Below are positions 10,503-19,576 of a DNA stretch of 64,000 nt, in pieces. The DNA comes from Polaribacter sp. GTDB taxonomy: Bacteria > Bacteroidota > Bacteroidia > Flavobacteriales > Flavobacteriaceae. How positions within the stretch are numbered: the first letter of the stretch is position 1; each line of letters begins with the position of its first letter. The stretch is taken from the NCBI GenBank assembly GCA_029238315.1, contig JAQWGI010000017.1, forward strand, positions 1 through 64,000, in the 5' to 3' direction. The notes beneath the pieces are model-generated. The model was given only the letters and a program-made list of their open reading frames with translations, had not been told where the DNA came from and searched no databases. Position numbers and translations under genes: made by a program.

Positions 10503-11243
10503 ATGAATTATCTAGAGCACATAGGTAAGTATTTTATGATGTTGAAGTTGGTATTTAGAAAGCCGCAAAGAATTCGTGTTTTTAAAGAAGCATTATCAAG
10601 AGAAATAGAAGAATTAGGCATTAAATCAATCGGAATTATTGCTTTTATTTCTTTTTTTATTGGTGGTGTGATTGCCTTACAAACAGCACTGAATTTAAAC
10701 AATCCGTTAATTCCAAAATCTTTAATTGGTTTTGCAGCAAAAAGATCTATTATTTTAGAATTTGCGCCAACGTTTTGTTCTATTATTTTAGCAGGGAAAG
10801 TAGGTTCTTATATTACTTCAAGTATTGGAACGATGCGTGTTACCGAGCAAATTGATGCGTTAGAAGTAATGGGGATTAATTCTTTAAACTATTTAGTGCT
10901 ACCAAAAATAATTGCAACGGTTTTATTTTATCCTTTTTTAATAATTTTAGGAATGGTTTTGGGGATTTTTGGAGGTTGGTTAGCCGGAACATTAACCGGT
11001 TTATTTTCTGGAGTTGATTATATAGAAGGATTGCAGACAGATTTTGACCCATATTTGATTCAATATTCAATGATAAAAACCTTAGTGTTTGCATTTATCA
11101 TTGCAACGGTTCCTTCCTATCAAGGATATTTTGTTAAAGGAGGTTCTTTAGAAGTAGGAAAAGCCAGCACCCGTTCTGTTGTTTGGACAACCGTTTTAAT
11201 AGTGATCTGTAATTATTTACTAACTCAAATGCTTTTAACTTAA
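10503..11243 (+). CDS. MlaE/YrbE-family ABC transporter permease
   Basis: A 246-residue permease of the MlaE family with an amphipathic N-terminus and about five membrane segments (around residues 40-65, 85-100, 140-170, 195-215, 225-245). It carries the family motif region with GTMRVTEQIDALEVMGIN. The family moves phospholipids or other lipids between inner and outer membrane. It is followed 1 nt later by its ATPase. The MlaD substrate-binding subunit is not next door. Lipid transport is inferred from family membership. Confidence 0.85.
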   Translation: MNYLEHIGKYFMMLKLVFRKPQRIRVFKEALSREIEELGIKSIGIIAFISFFIGGVIALQTALNLNNPLIPKSLIGFAAKRSIILEFAPTFCSIILAGKVGSYITSSIGTMRVTEQIDALEVMGINSLNYLVLPKIIATVLFYPFLIILGMVLGIFGGWLAGTLTGLFSGVDYIEGLQTDFDPYLIQYSMIKTLVFAFIIATVPSYQGYFVKGGSLEVGKASTRSVVWTTVLIVICNYLLTQMLLT

Positions 11244-11244
11244 A

Positions 11245-12012
11245 ATGATCGTAATAAATAATTTACATAAAGGATTTAAAGACGTAAAAGTTTTAAAAGG
11301 AATTAGCACTAGTTTTGAACCCGGAAAAACCAATTTAATCATTGGTCAGAGTGGTTCTGGTAAAACAGTTTTTTTAAAATCGTTGATCGGTTTGCATACA
11401 CCAGAAAAAGGAACGATTGTTTTTGACGGAAGAGTCAATACGGATATGAGTTCTGATGAAAAACGACAATTGCGCCAAGAAATAGGCATGGTTTTTCAAG
11501 GAAGTGCCTTATTTGATTCTCAAACGGTAGAAGAAAACGTAATGTTTCCTCTTAAGATGTTTACCAAACAGTCTGATGAACAAATGCTAGAGCGTGCTAA
11601 TTTTGTACTTAAAAGAGTTGATTTAATTGGTGCTAATAAAAAATTTGTTGCAGAGCTCTCTGGCGGAATGCAAAAACGTGTTGCCATTGCAAGAGCTATT
11701 GTAATGAACCCAAAATACTTATTTTGTGATGAACCTAACTCTGGTTTAGACCCACAAACAGCCATCATTATTGATAATTTAATTAAAGAAATTACTGAAG
11801 AGTATCAAATTACAACCGTAATAAACACCCATGATATGAATTCTGTGATGGAAATTGGAGAAAAAATTATTTTTTTAAAAGATGGTAAAAAAGCTTGGGA
11901 AGGAAGTAATAATGAAATCTTTAAAACTGACAATGAAGCAGTTGTGAATTTTGTATATAGTTCTAATTTATTTAAGAAAGTTCGTCAAGCATATTTAAAC
12001 GAAACAAATTAA
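11245..12012 (+). CDS. MlaF/YrbF-family ABC transporter ATPase
   Basis: The ATP-hydrolysing partner of the preceding permease, 255 residues. It shows Walker A GQSGSGKT (34-41), ABC signature LSGGMQ (138-143) adjoining the KRVAIARA helix, Walker B YLFCDEP (158-164) and the D-loop and H-loop region INTHDMNSV. Its start codon follows the permease stop by a single base, so the two form an operon. The complex should sit at the inner membrane and take part in lipid trafficking. Confidence 0.88.
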   Translation: MIVINNLHKGFKDVKVLKGISTSFEPGKTNLIIGQSGSGKTVFLKSLIGLHTPEKGTIVFDGRVNTDMSSDEKRQLRQEIGMVFQGSALFDSQTVEENVMFPLKMFTKQSDEQMLERANFVLKRVDLIGANKKFVAELSGGMQKRVAIARAIVMNPKYLFCDEPNSGLDPQTAIIIDNLIKEITEEYQITTVINTHDMNSVMEIGEKIIFLKDGKKAWEGSNNEIFKTDNEAVVNFVYSSNLFKKVRQAYLNETN

Positions 12013-12020
12013 TAAAAATG

Positions 12021-12051
12021 TTTGTTTATTTAGATATTGCTACTATATTTG
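12021..12051 (+). promoter_or_regulatory. consensus flavobacterial promoter for the tRNA pair
   Basis: TTTG (12021-12024), 19 bases, then TATATTTG (12044-12051). This exactly matches the published Bacteroidota -33/-7 consensus TTTG-N19-TANNTTTG. The expected start is a few bases downstream, 15-20 nt before tRNA-Lys. Confidence 0.8.
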
Positions 12052-12074
12052 CACCCGCTAAGACAAAAGAAAAT

Positions 12075-12147
12075 GACCTGGTAGCTCAGTTGGTAGAGCA
12101 TCTCCCTTTTAAGGAGAGGGTCCTGGGTTCGAGCCCCAGCCCGGTCA
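12075..12147 (+). tRNA. tRNA-Lys (anticodon TTT)
   Basis: A 73-nt cloverleaf. The acceptor arms GACCTGG/CCCGGTC pair with one G-U, the D-arm is GCTCAGTTGGTAGAGC, the anticodon stem TCTCC/GGAGA encloses the loop CTTTTAA, and the T-arm contains GGTTCGAGCCC. The CCA end is not encoded (the sequence continues CAAA). Confidence 0.96.
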
Positions 12148-12149
12148 CA

Positions 12150-12182
12150 AAAAGCTTCTCATTTTGAGAGGCTTTTTATTTG
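12150..12182 (+). terminator. hairpin between the two tRNAs
   Basis: AAAAGCTTCTCA and TGAGAGGCTTTT form a stem with one mismatch, followed by TTATTT. It could terminate the tRNA-Lys transcript or act as a processing spacer. Confidence 0.5.
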
Positions 12183-12189
12183 AAATTTT

Positions 12190-12271
12190 GGTGAGATACT
12201 CAAGCGGCCAACGAGGGCGGACTGTAAATCCGCTGACTACGTCTTCGCAGGTTCGAATCCTGCTCTCACCA
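12190..12271 (+). tRNA. tRNA-Tyr (anticodon GTA)
   Basis: An 82-nt class II tRNA with acceptor GGTGAGA/TCTCACC, an anticodon loop CTGTAAA giving GTA, an extended variable arm (CTGACTACGTCTTCGCAG region) and a T-arm with GGTTCGAATCC. Confidence 0.96.
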
Positions 12272-12280
12272 CTTTGTTTT

Positions 12281-12313
12281 AAAACAGTTTACTTTTCGTA
12301 AACTGTTTTTTTT
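12281..12313 (+). terminator. rho-independent terminator after tRNA-Tyr
   Basis: AAAACAGTTTAC and GTAAACTGTTTT form a 12-bp stem with a 5-nt loop, and the T tract continues beyond it. Confidence 0.88.
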
Positions 12314-12368
12314 ATTCCAAAAATAAACAGTATTTTTGTTTAATAAATTATATTTATAATTAAACAAA

Positions 12369-14765
12369 ATGAAGAAGATACTTATATTACTCACATTCAC
12401 ATTATTTGTTTCGCCATTATTTTCTCAAGGAACTATCAAAGGAAAGGTTATTGACGGTAAAACAAGAGAAGTAATTCCTTTTGTTTCTATTTTAATTTTA
12501 AACACAGAAAAAGGATCAACAACTGATACTGACGGAAATTTTATAATAACAAATACTTCCATAGGATATTTTAAATTACAGGCTTCATTTGTAGGTTATG
12601 AAACGGTAATTAGTGAAGATTATTTAGTTACAAACGATAAAACACCTTTTGTAACCATAGTGCTTTTTGAAACTTCATCTACCTTAGAAGAAGTGGTAAT
12701 TAAAACGAAGTTGTTTAAAAAACCTTTAACGACTCCGTTATCACTTCAAACTTTAAGTGTTGTAGAAATTGAAAAAAATCCCGGAGGAAATAGGGATATT
12801 TTAAAGGTAATACAATCTTTGCCAGGTGTGGCATCAAATCCAGGCTTCAGAAATGATATCATTATAAGAGGAGGTGCTACTTCAGAAAATAAATTTTACA
12901 TCGATGGTATAGAAGTTCCTGTTATCAATCATTTTCAAACTCAAGGAGCTTCTGGTGGTCCTGTTGGTTTAATTAATGCAGATCTTATTAGAAAAGTAGA
13001 TTTTTATGCAAGTGCTTTTCCGGCAAATAGAGGAAATGCATTGAGCTCTGTTGTGGAGTTTACTCAAAAAAGTGGAAATCCTACTTCTTTAAACACAAGA
13101 GCTACTCTAGGCACATCTGATGCGGGTATTACCTTAGATGGGCCAATTGGAAGAAATACAACCTTTATCGCATCTGCAAGACAATCGTATCTACAACTTT
13201 TGTTTAAGTTAATAAAACTACCTTTTTTACCAACTTACAATGATTTTCAAATCAATGTAAAAACAAAATTTGATAATAATGATGAGCTTTCATTGATTGC
13301 ATTAGGTGCAATTGACAATTTTAGTTTAAACGAAAGTGTAAATGATGGCATTACAGATATTGAAACCATTAAAAGGAATCGATATATTTTAAGCAATATT
13401 CCGATTCAAGAACAATCAAACTATACTGTCGGTTTAAGTTATAAGCACTTTGGAGAGAATTCAAATCAACATTATGTAGTTAGCAGAAGTGCTTGGAATA
13501 ATAACTCAACTAAGTTTTTTAATAATACAGAAAACCCTGCAGATTTACTTTTAGATTATACCTCTAAGGAAATTGAAAATAAATTTAGATTTGAGAACAA
13601 TAATAGTGCTAATGGTTTTAAAATAAATTTTGGGTTTGGTTTGGAACAAGCAAATTACACAACAACAACTTTTAAAAAAGACGCCAACACGCAAGGAACT
13701 ACATTAGATAATTTCTCTTCAGAGCTAAACATGTTTAAATATGGGTTTTTTGGTCAGATTTCAAAGAATTATTTAGATGCTAAGTTAGGAATTTCTTTTG
13801 GTGTTAGATTGGATGGAAATAACTACAACACGTCAATGAATAATGCTTTTAATCAATTTTCTCCTAGAGCATCTCTAAGCTACTCGCTTAATGAAAGTTG
13901 GTCGTTAAACGCTTCGATTGGTCGTTACTATCAACTGCCAACCTACACTACTTTAGGGTATAGAGACACTACAAACAGCTTAGTAAATCAACAAAATTTA
14001 AAATACATTCAGTCTAATCATTTAGTTACTGGATTAGAGTTTAGACCAGATGAAAGCTCAAAAATAACTCTTGAAGGCTTTTATAAATCTTATGATAATT
14101 ACCCTTTTTCTGTTAGAAATCAAATTAGTTTGGCAAATTTAGGTGCAGATTTTGGGGTTATCGGTAGCGAGGCTGTTACTTCAGATTCTAAAGGAAGAGC
14201 TTATGGTTTTGAGGTTTTCGCACAAAAAAAATCGTATGAGGGGTTATATGGAATACTATCCTATACCTTTGTTAGAAGTGAATTTCAGAATTTAACCAAC
14301 CAATACATCCCTTCCTCTTGGGATAACAAACATTTGTTAACAGTAACAGCAGGGAAAAAATTATATAAAAATTGGGAAATTGGTGCTAAGTTTAGATTAG
14401 TGGGCGGTCAGCCATATACACCTTATGATAGAGATGCATCATCATTAATTGCAAATTACGATGTTACAAACAGAGGTGTTTTAGAGTATGCTTCTTTAAA
14501 TTCTGAACGTTTTGATTTGTATTCTCAACTCGATGTAAGAATTGATAAAACATGGTTTTGGAAAAAGTTTTCATTAAATTTTTATGTTGATGTTCAAAAT
14601 TTATTAGCAAGTAAGGCCATTTCACAATCCTATTTATTGCCAACTTTAGATGCGAACGGAAGTAAAATTGTAGATGCGAATGACAATTCTAGATATGTTT
14701 TAGAAGAGGTTGAAAATACAAGTGGTAATCTATTACCTGGTTTTGGTTTTATTATTGATTTCTAA
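12369..14765 (+). CDS. TonB-dependent receptor with carboxypeptidase-regulatory N-terminal domain
   Basis: A 798-residue outer membrane receptor. The order is signal peptide (1-20, ending PLFSQ), carboxypeptidase-D regulatory-like beta-sandwich (about 22-110, starting GTIKGKVIDGKTREVIPF), TonB plug (about 125-240, with the IIIRGGATSENKFYIDG motif) and a 22-strand barrel to the C-terminus. It imports a bulky substrate (iron complex, vitamin, peptide or glycan) using TonB energy, but the substrate cannot be read from the sequence. No SusD partner is adjacent. A TATTTTTG -7-like box lies at 12331-12338. The CIA30-like gene follows 8 nt later, so the two probably share a transcript. Confidence 0.85.
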   Translation: MKKILILLTFTLFVSPLFSQGTIKGKVIDGKTREVIPFVSILILNTEKGSTTDTDGNFIITNTSIGYFKLQASFVGYETVISEDYLVTNDKTPFVTIVLFETSSTLEEVVIKTKLFKKPLTTPLSLQTLSVVEIEKNPGGNRDILKVIQSLPGVASNPGFRNDIIIRGGATSENKFYIDGIEVPVINHFQTQGASGGPVGLINADLIRKVDFYASAFPANRGNALSSVVEFTQKSGNPTSLNTRATLGTSDAGITLDGPIGRNTTFIASARQSYLQLLFKLIKLPFLPTYNDFQINVKTKFDNNDELSLIALGAIDNFSLNESVNDGITDIETIKRNRYILSNIPIQEQSNYTVGLSYKHFGENSNQHYVVSRSAWNNNSTKFFNNTENPADLLLDYTSKEIENKFRFENNNSANGFKINFGFGLEQANYTTTTFKKDANTQGTTLDNFSSELNMFKYGFFGQISKNYLDAKLGISFGVRLDGNNYNTSMNNAFNQFSPRASLSYSLNESWSLNASIGRYYQLPTYTTLGYRDTTNSLVNQQNLKYIQSNHLVTGLEFRPDESSKITLEGFYKSYDNYPFSVRNQISLANLGADFGVIGSEAVTSDSKGRAYGFEVFAQKKSYEGLYGILSYTFVRSEFQNLTNQYIPSSWDNKHLLTVTAGKKLYKNWEIGAKFRLVGGQPYTPYDRDASSLIANYDVTNRGVLEYASLNSERFDLYSQLDVRIDKTWFWKKFSLNFYVDVQNLLASKAISQSYLLPTLDANGSKIVDANDNSRYVLEEVENTSGNLLPGFGFIIDF

Positions 14766-14773
14766 AATGGTAT

Positions 14774-15304
14774 ATGATGTTAATATTTCAATTTTTTTTA
14801 TTTTTTACGATGATAAATGATGGTGTAATTTTTGACTTTAAGAATGCAGACAATATTTCTAATTGGATAATTTTAGACGATGTTGTTATGGGGGGAAGAT
14901 CTTATGGAAACTTTGAACTTAACTCTGAAGGAAATGGAGTTTTTTATGGTAATGTTTCTCTAGAAAATAATGGAGGTTTCTCTTCGGTTCGCTATCGTTT
15001 TAATAAGCAAAACCCTAAGAATTTTACAAAGTTTCTACTTCGTGTTAAAGGAGATGGTAAGACTTATCAATTTAGAGTAAAAAATAGCCGTAATAATTAC
15101 CATTCATATATTTATAGTTTTCAAACAACCAATAAATGGGAAACCATAGAAATTCCCTTTACAGAAATGCATCCAGCTTTTAGAGGAAGAAAATTAAATA
15201 TGGAAAATTATCAAGGAAAGCAAATGGAGGAAATTGCCTTTTTAATTGGCAATAAAAAAAAGGAAAGTTTTCAGTTATTGATAGAAAAAATAGAAGTGCA
15301 ATAA
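14774..15304 (+). CDS. CIA30-like (NADH:ubiquinone oxidoreductase intermediate-associated) domain protein
   Basis: A 176-residue protein matching the CIA30 family by its opening DFKNADNISNWIILDDVVMGGRS and by the later FLLRVKGDGKTYQF and WETIEIPF segments, which form a galectin-like beta-sandwich. In mitochondria CIA30 helps complex I assembly, while bacterial members are uncharacterised and often occur singly. The first 15 residues are hydrophobic (MMLIFQFFLFF) and could be a weak signal or membrane anchor, unless translation starts at the later Met13. It follows the TonB receptor by 8 nt. Confidence 0.7.
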   Translation: MMLIFQFFLFFTMINDGVIFDFKNADNISNWIILDDVVMGGRSYGNFELNSEGNGVFYGNVSLENNGGFSSVRYRFNKQNPKNFTKFLLRVKGDGKTYQFRVKNSRNNYHSYIYSFQTTNKWETIEIPFTEMHPAFRGRKLNMENYQGKQMEEIAFLIGNKKKESFQLLIEKIEVQ

Positions 15305-15362
15305 AACTTATTTAAATATTTTCTTTTGTATATTTCCATTGTTTTTTAAACAAGAGACACAT

Positions 15363-16826
15363 ATGGAAGATAATTTACATAAAGAAAATGCTGTTGAGCA
15401 GTCAAAACAAGAAGTGCAAGAGGGCGCAAAAGGCTTATTTATAAGTATAAAAAAGTTTTTGGTAGAGCTACTAGATTTTAGGCACGATACAGATCATGAA
15501 GCTACTATAGAAGCAATAAAAGTAGATATTCCGTTTAAGGGTGCTACAGCATGGATTTTAATTTTCGCTGTTTTTGTTGCTTCTATTGGTTTAAATGCAG
15601 ACTCTACTGCAGTTGTAATTGGAGCCATGTTAATTTCACCATTAATGGGACCAATTCTAGGAATTGGAATGTCTATAGCGATTAATGACATAGATACTTT
15701 AAGAAAGTCTCTTGTCAATCTTTCTACGATGATTGTATTGAGTTTACTCGCCTCATTTTTATTTTTCTATGTCTTTCCATTAAATGAAGAAAATTCTGAA
15801 TTACTTGGTAGAGTTAGACCAGATATTAGAGATGTTTTAATTGCTTTTTTTGGTGGTCTGGCATTAATGGTTGCAAGAACAAAAAAAGGAACTGTCGCCT
15901 CTGTTATATTTGGTGTTGCCATTGCAACAGCATTAATGCCGCCTTTATGTACTGCCGGTTATGGGTTGGCTGTTGGTAATTTTTCATACTTTTTTGGAGC
16001 CATGTATTTGTTTTTAATCAATACAATATTTATTGCCTTGGCTACTTTTTTGGTGCTAAAATTACTGAGTTTTCCAATGTTAAAATATGTAAACTCTGCA
16101 AAAAGAAAACGCATAGCGCAACTTGCCTCTGTACTTGCTATTGTGGTAATGATTCCGGCTGTTTTTACGTTCATTACTGTTTATAATGAAAGTAAAATGA
16201 ACAATCAAATTGCATTATTTATTAAAAATGAAGTTGATTCTAACAATTCTTTTCAATTGATGGATAAAAATGCATATCTCGATAAACAAATAATTCAGTT
16301 AAAGTTTTTTAATGAAATGAGTGAAGGTGAAGTTAATGCATTAACAAATCAACTAAGAATTAATGCAAATTATGATGCATTAAAAAACTTTCAGCTCCAG
16401 ATAAAAGGCAGTGACACCAAAAGCTTTGATTTAATTACTACAGCTTATAAAGATAAGCGTCAGGAGCTAGAAGATAGCAAGAAAATTATAGACGGATTAA
16501 GGCAAGAAATTGAAGATTTAAAAAATACAGTTTCTACATTGAATTTAACTATTGAAACCAAAGCTGCTCTTAGTAATGAAGAAGCTGTTGCTTTTAGTAG
16601 AATAGCAAAAGAGGCAAAAATTAGATATCTAGATATCGAAAGAATAGGTTTTTCTAAAGTGCTTTCTTCAAGCGATTTTATTAAAATTGATACCATTCCT
16701 TTAGCATTTTTAAAGTGGAATAGTAATATAAAAGAGAACGTTCTTAATCAAGAAGAATTGGAGCTTAGAAAATGGATGCAAGCTGAAATGAAACTAGACA
16801 CTTTATTTATAAAAAGAGAGAAATAA
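15363..16826 (+). CDS. DUF389 domain membrane protein with C-terminal coiled coil
   Basis: A polytopic inner membrane protein of the DUF389 family. I chose ATG 15363 (487 residues), because the longer frame begins at a TTG eight codons upstream. After an acidic N-terminus of about 50 residues come six or so membrane segments. They carry the DUF389 hallmark GADSTAVVIGAMLISPLMGP-like region (here NADSTAVVIGAMLISPLMGP, about 76-95) and a second STMIVLSLLAS segment. From about residue 265 it has a soluble domain with a heptad-like region rich in Lys/Glu (KDKRQELEDSKKIIDGL). Function is unknown in the family. Confidence 0.75.
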   Translation: MEDNLHKENAVEQSKQEVQEGAKGLFISIKKFLVELLDFRHDTDHEATIEAIKVDIPFKGATAWILIFAVFVASIGLNADSTAVVIGAMLISPLMGPILGIGMSIAINDIDTLRKSLVNLSTMIVLSLLASFLFFYVFPLNEENSELLGRVRPDIRDVLIAFFGGLALMVARTKKGTVASVIFGVAIATALMPPLCTAGYGLAVGNFSYFFGAMYLFLINTIFIALATFLVLKLLSFPMLKYVNSAKRKRIAQLASVLAIVVMIPAVFTFITVYNESKMNNQIALFIKNEVDSNNSFQLMDKNAYLDKQIIQLKFFNEMSEGEVNALTNQLRINANYDALKNFQLQIKGSDTKSFDLITTAYKDKRQELEDSKKIIDGLRQEIEDLKNTVSTLNLTIETKAALSNEEAVAFSRIAKEAKIRYLDIERIGFSKVLSSSDFIKIDTIPLAFLKWNSNIKENVLNQEELELRKWMQAEMKLDTLFIKREK

Positions 16827-16836
16827 GTGTCAAAAT

Positions 16837-16894
16837 ATTTTATTGATAAAACACCTTTTTACGTTTTGTAATTAGGTGGTTTTATTCAATAAAA
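16837..16894. terminator. bidirectional terminator between convergent genes
   Basis: TTTTATTGATAAAACACC pairs with GGTGGTTTTATTCAATAAAA with a few mismatches around a loop of about 20 nt. It lies between the DUF389 gene (+) and the SprT-like gene (-). Confidence 0.55.
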
Positions 16895-16923
16895 CATGTG
16901 AAAAACACTAGAATAAAGCAACT

Positions 16924-17517
16924 TTATTGTTTACTGATAAGAACTTCTACATTTTGATTGAATAAATACACTTTTTTATTTGACATATTTAGACATTCTA
17001 TTCGTGTTCTTCTTTTGTTGCCTCGCTTATAAACATTCCCTTTGAATTCAAACAAACTCCCGAAAGGCACTTCAAAAATATAATTTTTACCGATTTCTTT
17101 GCTATATTCTTTAAGTGCAAGCGAGAGCTTTACATCTGCATCTGTACTTGCTTTTGGGCTTTTTAAATACTGAGCTAAAATTGGTAAAATATGTTTAGGG
17201 TAAATTTCTGGTTGTAAAAAGGGCAACATTAAATGCTGAAAAATAGTTTTCCATTCTTTACCATGAGGCTGGACTCTTCCAAACTTTTGATAGGTTACAT
17301 GATGCGCAATCTCATGAATTAGCGTTAGTAAAAACTGATACTTATTGAGGTTGTTGTTTACCGTAATTTGAAATTTTCCATTTGGTAATTTTCTAAAATC
17401 GCCATGTTTTGTTTGACGTTGATTTACAATTTTTAATGTAAAGTTATGTTGTTCAATTAAATATTGAACAATAGCAATTGCCTCCTCTGGAATGTATGTT
17501 TGAAAATTATTTAGCAA
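16924..17517 (-). CDS. SprT-like zinc metalloprotease domain protein
   Basis: A 197-residue protein of the SprT-like family with the zinc-binding HEIAHH motif (His68, Glu69, His72) after a short N-terminal helix region. A basic C-terminal part contains KRGNKRRTRIEC, which probably corresponds to the zinc-ribbon part of SprT proteins but lacks a full set of cysteines. Eukaryotic Spartan relatives cleave DNA-protein crosslinks, while the bacterial role is not established. The start is 8 nt after the SDR stop, indicating a two-gene operon. Confidence 0.75.
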   Translation of the reverse strand: MLNNFQTYIPEEAIAIVQYLIEQHNFTLKIVNQRQTKHGDFRKLPNGKFQITVNNNLNKYQFLLTLIHEIAHHVTYQKFGRVQPHGKEWKTIFQHLMLPFLQPEIYPKHILPILAQYLKSPKASTDADVKLSLALKEYSKEIGKNYIFEVPFGSLFEFKGNVYKRGNKRRTRIECLNMSNKKVYLFNQNVEVLISKQ

Positions 17518-17525
17518 AGGTAATT

Positions 17526-18206
17526 TTAAGGATTGGTGCTGGAAACTTGCAATACTTTTCCGTTGTAATATTTGTTTCCGTTTAAAGAAAAATCAAAAAT
17601 ATAATTTGCCATTTCAATTGCAGAAGTTGGTGCTTCATAATCAGGAAAAGCTTCTTCTAGCATTTCTGTTTGTACAGCACCCAGTGCCAAAACATTAAAA
17701 GTAATTTGTTGCTCTTTATACTCTTCAGCTAATAATTCAGACAAAGTAATAACAGCTCCTTTTGATGAACTATATGCTGCTAACCCCGGAAATTTTAAAC
17801 TTCCTTGAATTCCTCCCATACTACTAATGGTAACAACATGGCTTCCTTTTTGTAAAAATGGAATCATACTCTTAGTTAATGAAGCTACACCAAAAACATT
17901 TACTTTATATACTTCTATAAAATCATCAGAAGACAATTCTGTAAAAGGCTTGTTGATTAACATGCCTGCATTATGGATTAAAACATCTACTTTTTTCCAT
18001 GTAGAATTAACAAATTCTGTTACTTTTTTAAGATCATTTTCATCAGAAATATCTACAGCCAAAGAAGTGATTTTTGGGTGATTTAATTTTGAAATGGCTT
18101 CAATATTTCTCGAAATTGCTAAAACATTATGATTTTCATTAGCAAATAACTGAGCTAATTCAAAACCAATTCCTCTACTTGTACCAGTAATAATAATATT
18201 TTTCAT
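17526..18206 (-). CDS. short-chain dehydrogenase/reductase
   Basis: A 226-residue classical SDR with cofactor motif TGTSRGIG (7-14), NNAG-equivalent HNAG (78-81), active-site Ser128/129, and Tyr145-x-x-x-Lys149 in YSSSKG. The substrate is unknown. It leads a leftward pair with the SprT-like gene. Confidence 0.85.
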   Translation of the reverse strand: MKNIIITGTSRGIGFELAQLFANENHNVLAISRNIEAISKLNHPKITSLAVDISDENDLKKVTEFVNSTWKKVDVLIHNAGMLINKPFTELSSDDFIEVYKVNVFGVASLTKSMIPFLQKGSHVVTISSMGGIQGSLKFPGLAAYSSSKGAVITLSELLAEEYKEQQITFNVLALGAVQTEMLEEAFPDYEAPTSAIEMANYIFDFSLNGNKYYNGKVLQVSSTNP

Positions 18207-18295
18207 TCTTTGGGTGTTCTTTTTTTAAGAGCTAAAATTAAAGGAGGCAATCTACTCAATTTTTAATACATTTATAAAATCTAAAAACAAGAATC

Positions 18296-19576
18296 ATGAA
18301 AAAAATACTAACATCAATAATTTTTATTTTATCGGTAACTATTGTTTCTGCACAAAAAACATATATTTTATGTGGAAAATTATTAGATGCCAAATCTGGT
18401 TCTTTAGAAGAGCGAAAAACAATACTTGTTGAAGGAAATAAAATTATTAAAATTTACGACGGATATATTCAGCCAAAAGACAGAACTTCAAAAGTTATCA
18501 ATTTACAAGATAAAGTTGTAATGCCAGGTTTAATTGATATGCATGTGCACATCGAAAATGAGTTTACGGCAAGTACACGTTTAAATAAATTCATTTTAAA
18601 TGAAGCAGATATTGCGGTAAATGCAACAGTTTTCGTAAAAAGAACCTTGCAAGCTGGTTTTACAACTGTACGAGATTTGGGCGGCACTGGTGTAAATATA
18701 TCGATTAGAAATGCAATAAACGCTGGTGTAATTGAAGGACCGCGAGTTTTTACTTCAGAGAAATCATTAGCAACAACAGGTGGTCATGCAGACCCAACAA
18801 ACGGAAATAGTAGAAACCTAATTGGAGACCCTGGCCCAAAAGAAGGTGTAGTAAACTCTGTTGAAGATGCAAAAAAAGCAGTTAGACAACGGTATAAAAA
18901 TGGCGCTGATGTCATTAAAATTACAGCAACTGGTGGTGTTTTAAGTGTTGCGAAAAGTGGAGATAATCCACAGTTTACAATTGAAGAAATTAAAGCAATT
19001 TGTGACACAGCAAAAGATTACGGAATGCATGTTGCTGCGCATGCGCATGGTGATGTTGGAATGCAACGTGCAATTATTGGTGGTGTTAAAACCATTGAAC
19101 ACGGAACGTATATGAGTGATACAACGATGGAATTGATGAAAAAACACAATGCTTTCTTAGTGCCAACAATTACAGCAGGAAAAGAAGTAGAGGAAAAGGC
19201 AAAAATTAAAGGATTTTACCCTGAAATTGTAGTCCCAAAAGCATTGGCGGTTGGTCCACAGATTCAAGGAACTTTTGCAAAAGCATATAAAAAAGGTGTG
19301 GGAATTGCATTCGGTACTGATGCCGGAGTTTTTTCACATGGTGCAAACGGAAAAGAGTTTGGTTATATGGTAGAAGCAGGAATGCCGGCTATTGAGGCAA
19401 TTCAATCGGCAACGATTACCAATGCAAAAATTTTAAAAATGGAAACAGAAATTGGTCAAATTAAAACAGGTTTTTTTGCTGATATTATTGCTGTAAACGA
19501 CGACCCAACAAGAAATATTAAAACAATGGAAAATGTTGTGTTTGTGATGAAAGATGGAAAAGTGTATAAAAAATAA
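18296..19576 (+). CDS. secreted amidohydrolase-family metallohydrolase (dipeptidase/imidazolonepropionase-like)
   Basis: A 426-residue TIM-barrel amidohydrolase with a signal peptide (1-20, ending IVSAQ), so it probably acts in the periplasm. Metal ligands include the N-terminal HxH (His83, His85 in DMHVHIE), a candidate carboxylated Lys in VIKITATGG, His residues in HAHGDVGM and IEHGTYM, and Asp in FGTDAGVF. The arrangement resembles Xaa-Pro or acyl-peptide dipeptidases of this superfamily. The exact substrate is not determined. Confidence 0.8.
   Translation: MKKILTSIIFILSVTIVSAQKTYILCGKLLDAKSGSLEERKTILVEGNKIIKIYDGYIQPKDRTSKVINLQDKVVMPGLIDMHVHIENEFTASTRLNKFILNEADIAVNATVFVKRTLQAGFTTVRDLGGTGVNISIRNAINAGVIEGPRVFTSEKSLATTGGHADPTNGNSRNLIGDPGPKEGVVNSVEDAKKAVRQRYKNGADVIKITATGGVLSVAKSGDNPQFTIEEIKAICDTAKDYGMHVAAHAHGDVGMQRAIIGGVKTIEHGTYMSDTTMELMKKHNAFLVPTITAGKEVEEKAKIKGFYPEIVVPKALAVGPQIQGTFAKAYKKGVGIAFGTDAGVFSHGANGKEFGYMVEAGMPAIEAIQSATITNAKILKMETEIGQIKTGFFADIIAVNDDPTRNIKTMENVVFVMKDGKVYKK

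Noticed and set aside
15339..15362. N-terminal extension of the DUF389 protein from a TTG codon
   Set aside because: The ATG at 15363 is close, gives a normal acidic start and needs no rare initiation codon.
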